From assembly GCA_017644045.1 (NCBI GenBank), contig JAEPMI010000007.1, positions 372,001-436,000 on the forward strand: 64,000 bases of DNA. Reading direction: 5' to 3'. The position numbers were made by a program, and so were the translations under genes. The notes beneath the pieces were generated by a model. That model was not told the origin of the DNA. It saw nothing but the letters and a program-made list of their open reading frames with translations, and made no database searches. The stretch comes from Deltaproteobacteria bacterium. Its GTDB lineage: Bacteria > Myxococcota_A > Polyangia > Polyangiales > Houyiibacteriaceae. Positions 63,547 through 64,000 of this stretch are shown one piece after another; position 1 is the first letter of the stretch; the number at the start of each line of letters is the position of its first letter.

Positions 63547-64000
63547 GTGACCCTTCGCGTCCTCCTGGTCGATGACGACCTGCGGCTCCGAGAGCTCCTC
63601 GAGCGTTTTCTCGAGCCGCACGATGTCCACCTCGAGCACCTGCCCGAGGGGTCACGGGCGGCGGCCACCGTCTCCGACGGCGGGTTCGACGCGGTCCTCC
63701 TCGACGTGATGATGCCCGGGATGGGCGGCCTCGAGGTGCTCCGGAAGATCCGCGAGCGCTCGTCCATCCCGGTCCTCATGCTCACGGCGAAGGGCGACGA
63801 GGCCGACCGCGTCGTCGGCCTCGAGCTCGGCGCCGACGACTACATCCCCAAGCCCTTCAGCCCACGCGAGCTCCTCGCGCGACTTCGGGCAGTGCTGCGA
63901 CGCACCCGCCCGTCGCTGCAGGACGAGCGCCTCTCCGGGGGCGGCGTCGTCGTCGACGTGCCCGGACGCCGCGCGACGCGCGACGGGGACGTCATCGAGC
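63547..64000 (+). CDS. OmpR/PhoB-type response regulator (partial, 3' end outside window)
   Basis: The 151 visible residues include a full receiver domain: LLVDDDLRLREL (acidic pocket), phospho-acceptor Asp in VLLDVMMPG, Thr in LMLTAKGDE and Lys in YIPKPFSPRELLARL. The start of a winged-helix effector domain follows (GGVVVDVPGRRATRDGDVIE). This is the OmpR/PhoB/CpxR class. Its position behind a Spy/CnrR-like protein recalls cpxP-cpxR, so envelope or metal stress control is plausible. A histidine kinase gene is expected just beyond the window. Confidence 0.93.
   Translation, partial: MTLRVLLVDDDLRLRELLERFLEPHDVHLEHLPEGSRAAATVSDGGFDAVLLDVMMPGMGGLEVLRKIRERSSIPVLMLTAKGDEADRVVGLELGADDYIPKPFSPRELLARLRAVLRRTRPSLQDERLSGGGVVVDVPGRRATRDGDVIE

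Overview
The window is very GC-rich, densely coded DNA from a Gram-negative deltaproteobacterial-type genome, most likely a member of the Myxococcota (Polyangiales / Sandaracinus-like). Reasons: many Cys-anchored lipoproteins with Asp/Gly-rich linkers, two proteins with MYXO-CTERM-type tails (Cys, hydrophobic helix, Arg cluster), an eukaryote-like Ser/Thr kinase, a TIGR02266-like PilZ protein, a TIGR04551-like outer-membrane protein, and an outer-membrane assembly block. The assignment comes from protein family content only.

Layout. 1-4.3 kb: ECF sigma factor with its membrane anti-sigma partner, divergent from a PilZ / Ser-Thr kinase / TPR membrane protein run. 4.3-10.4 kb: accessory surface proteins (trypsin-like protease, two tandem vWA lipoproteins), a two-gene nucleotidyltransferase cassette and a frameshifted lipoprotein gene. 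10.4-16.6 kb: prfB (with an intact programmed +1 frameshift site), lysS, a LolC/E-type permease with an extra N-terminal membrane domain, and lolD. 16.6-21.6 kb: esterase, small membrane protein and a 1053-residue MYXO-CTERM protein. 21.8-26.0 kb: a tightly packed four-gene operon (zinc-ribbon pseudokinase, two related vWA proteins, a divergent PurA homologue), the best candidate here for an undescribed system. 26.0-34.6 kb: lipoproteins, then BamA, two Skp/OmpH copies, a TolC-type channel and an MlaC-like protein. 34.6-40.0 kb: CbpA/CbpM co-chaperones, DUF507, YicC, guanylate kinase and a putative metalloprotease. 40.0-45.7 kb: a four-helix-bundle (S23/Avd-like) gene bracketed by GTGCAC hexamer arrays, radA, a flavin monooxygenase with two operators, and an outer-membrane barrel. 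45.9-55.3 kb: RNase J, a metalloprotease, then tig-clpP-clpX-lon. 55.4-64.0 kb: a carotenoid-desaturase-like oxidoreductase, an RNA ligase next to tRNA-Val(UAC), a response regulator, a Gly-rich surface protein, an ERI1-like exonuclease with a ubiquitin-like tail, a Spy/CnrR-like sensor and the start of an OmpR-type regulator.

Two themes cross the whole window. First, about ten genes have a TAnnnT-like -10 box only 6-10 nt before a GTG or ATG start, which suggests frequent leaderless transcription. Second, two kinds of intergenic repeat occur: a three-hairpin element (two copies 21 kb apart) and degenerate GTGCAC hexamer arrays (three loci). No rRNA, CRISPR array, insertion sequence, prophage or replication origin was recognised. 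No gene-free stretch exceeds 300 bases.
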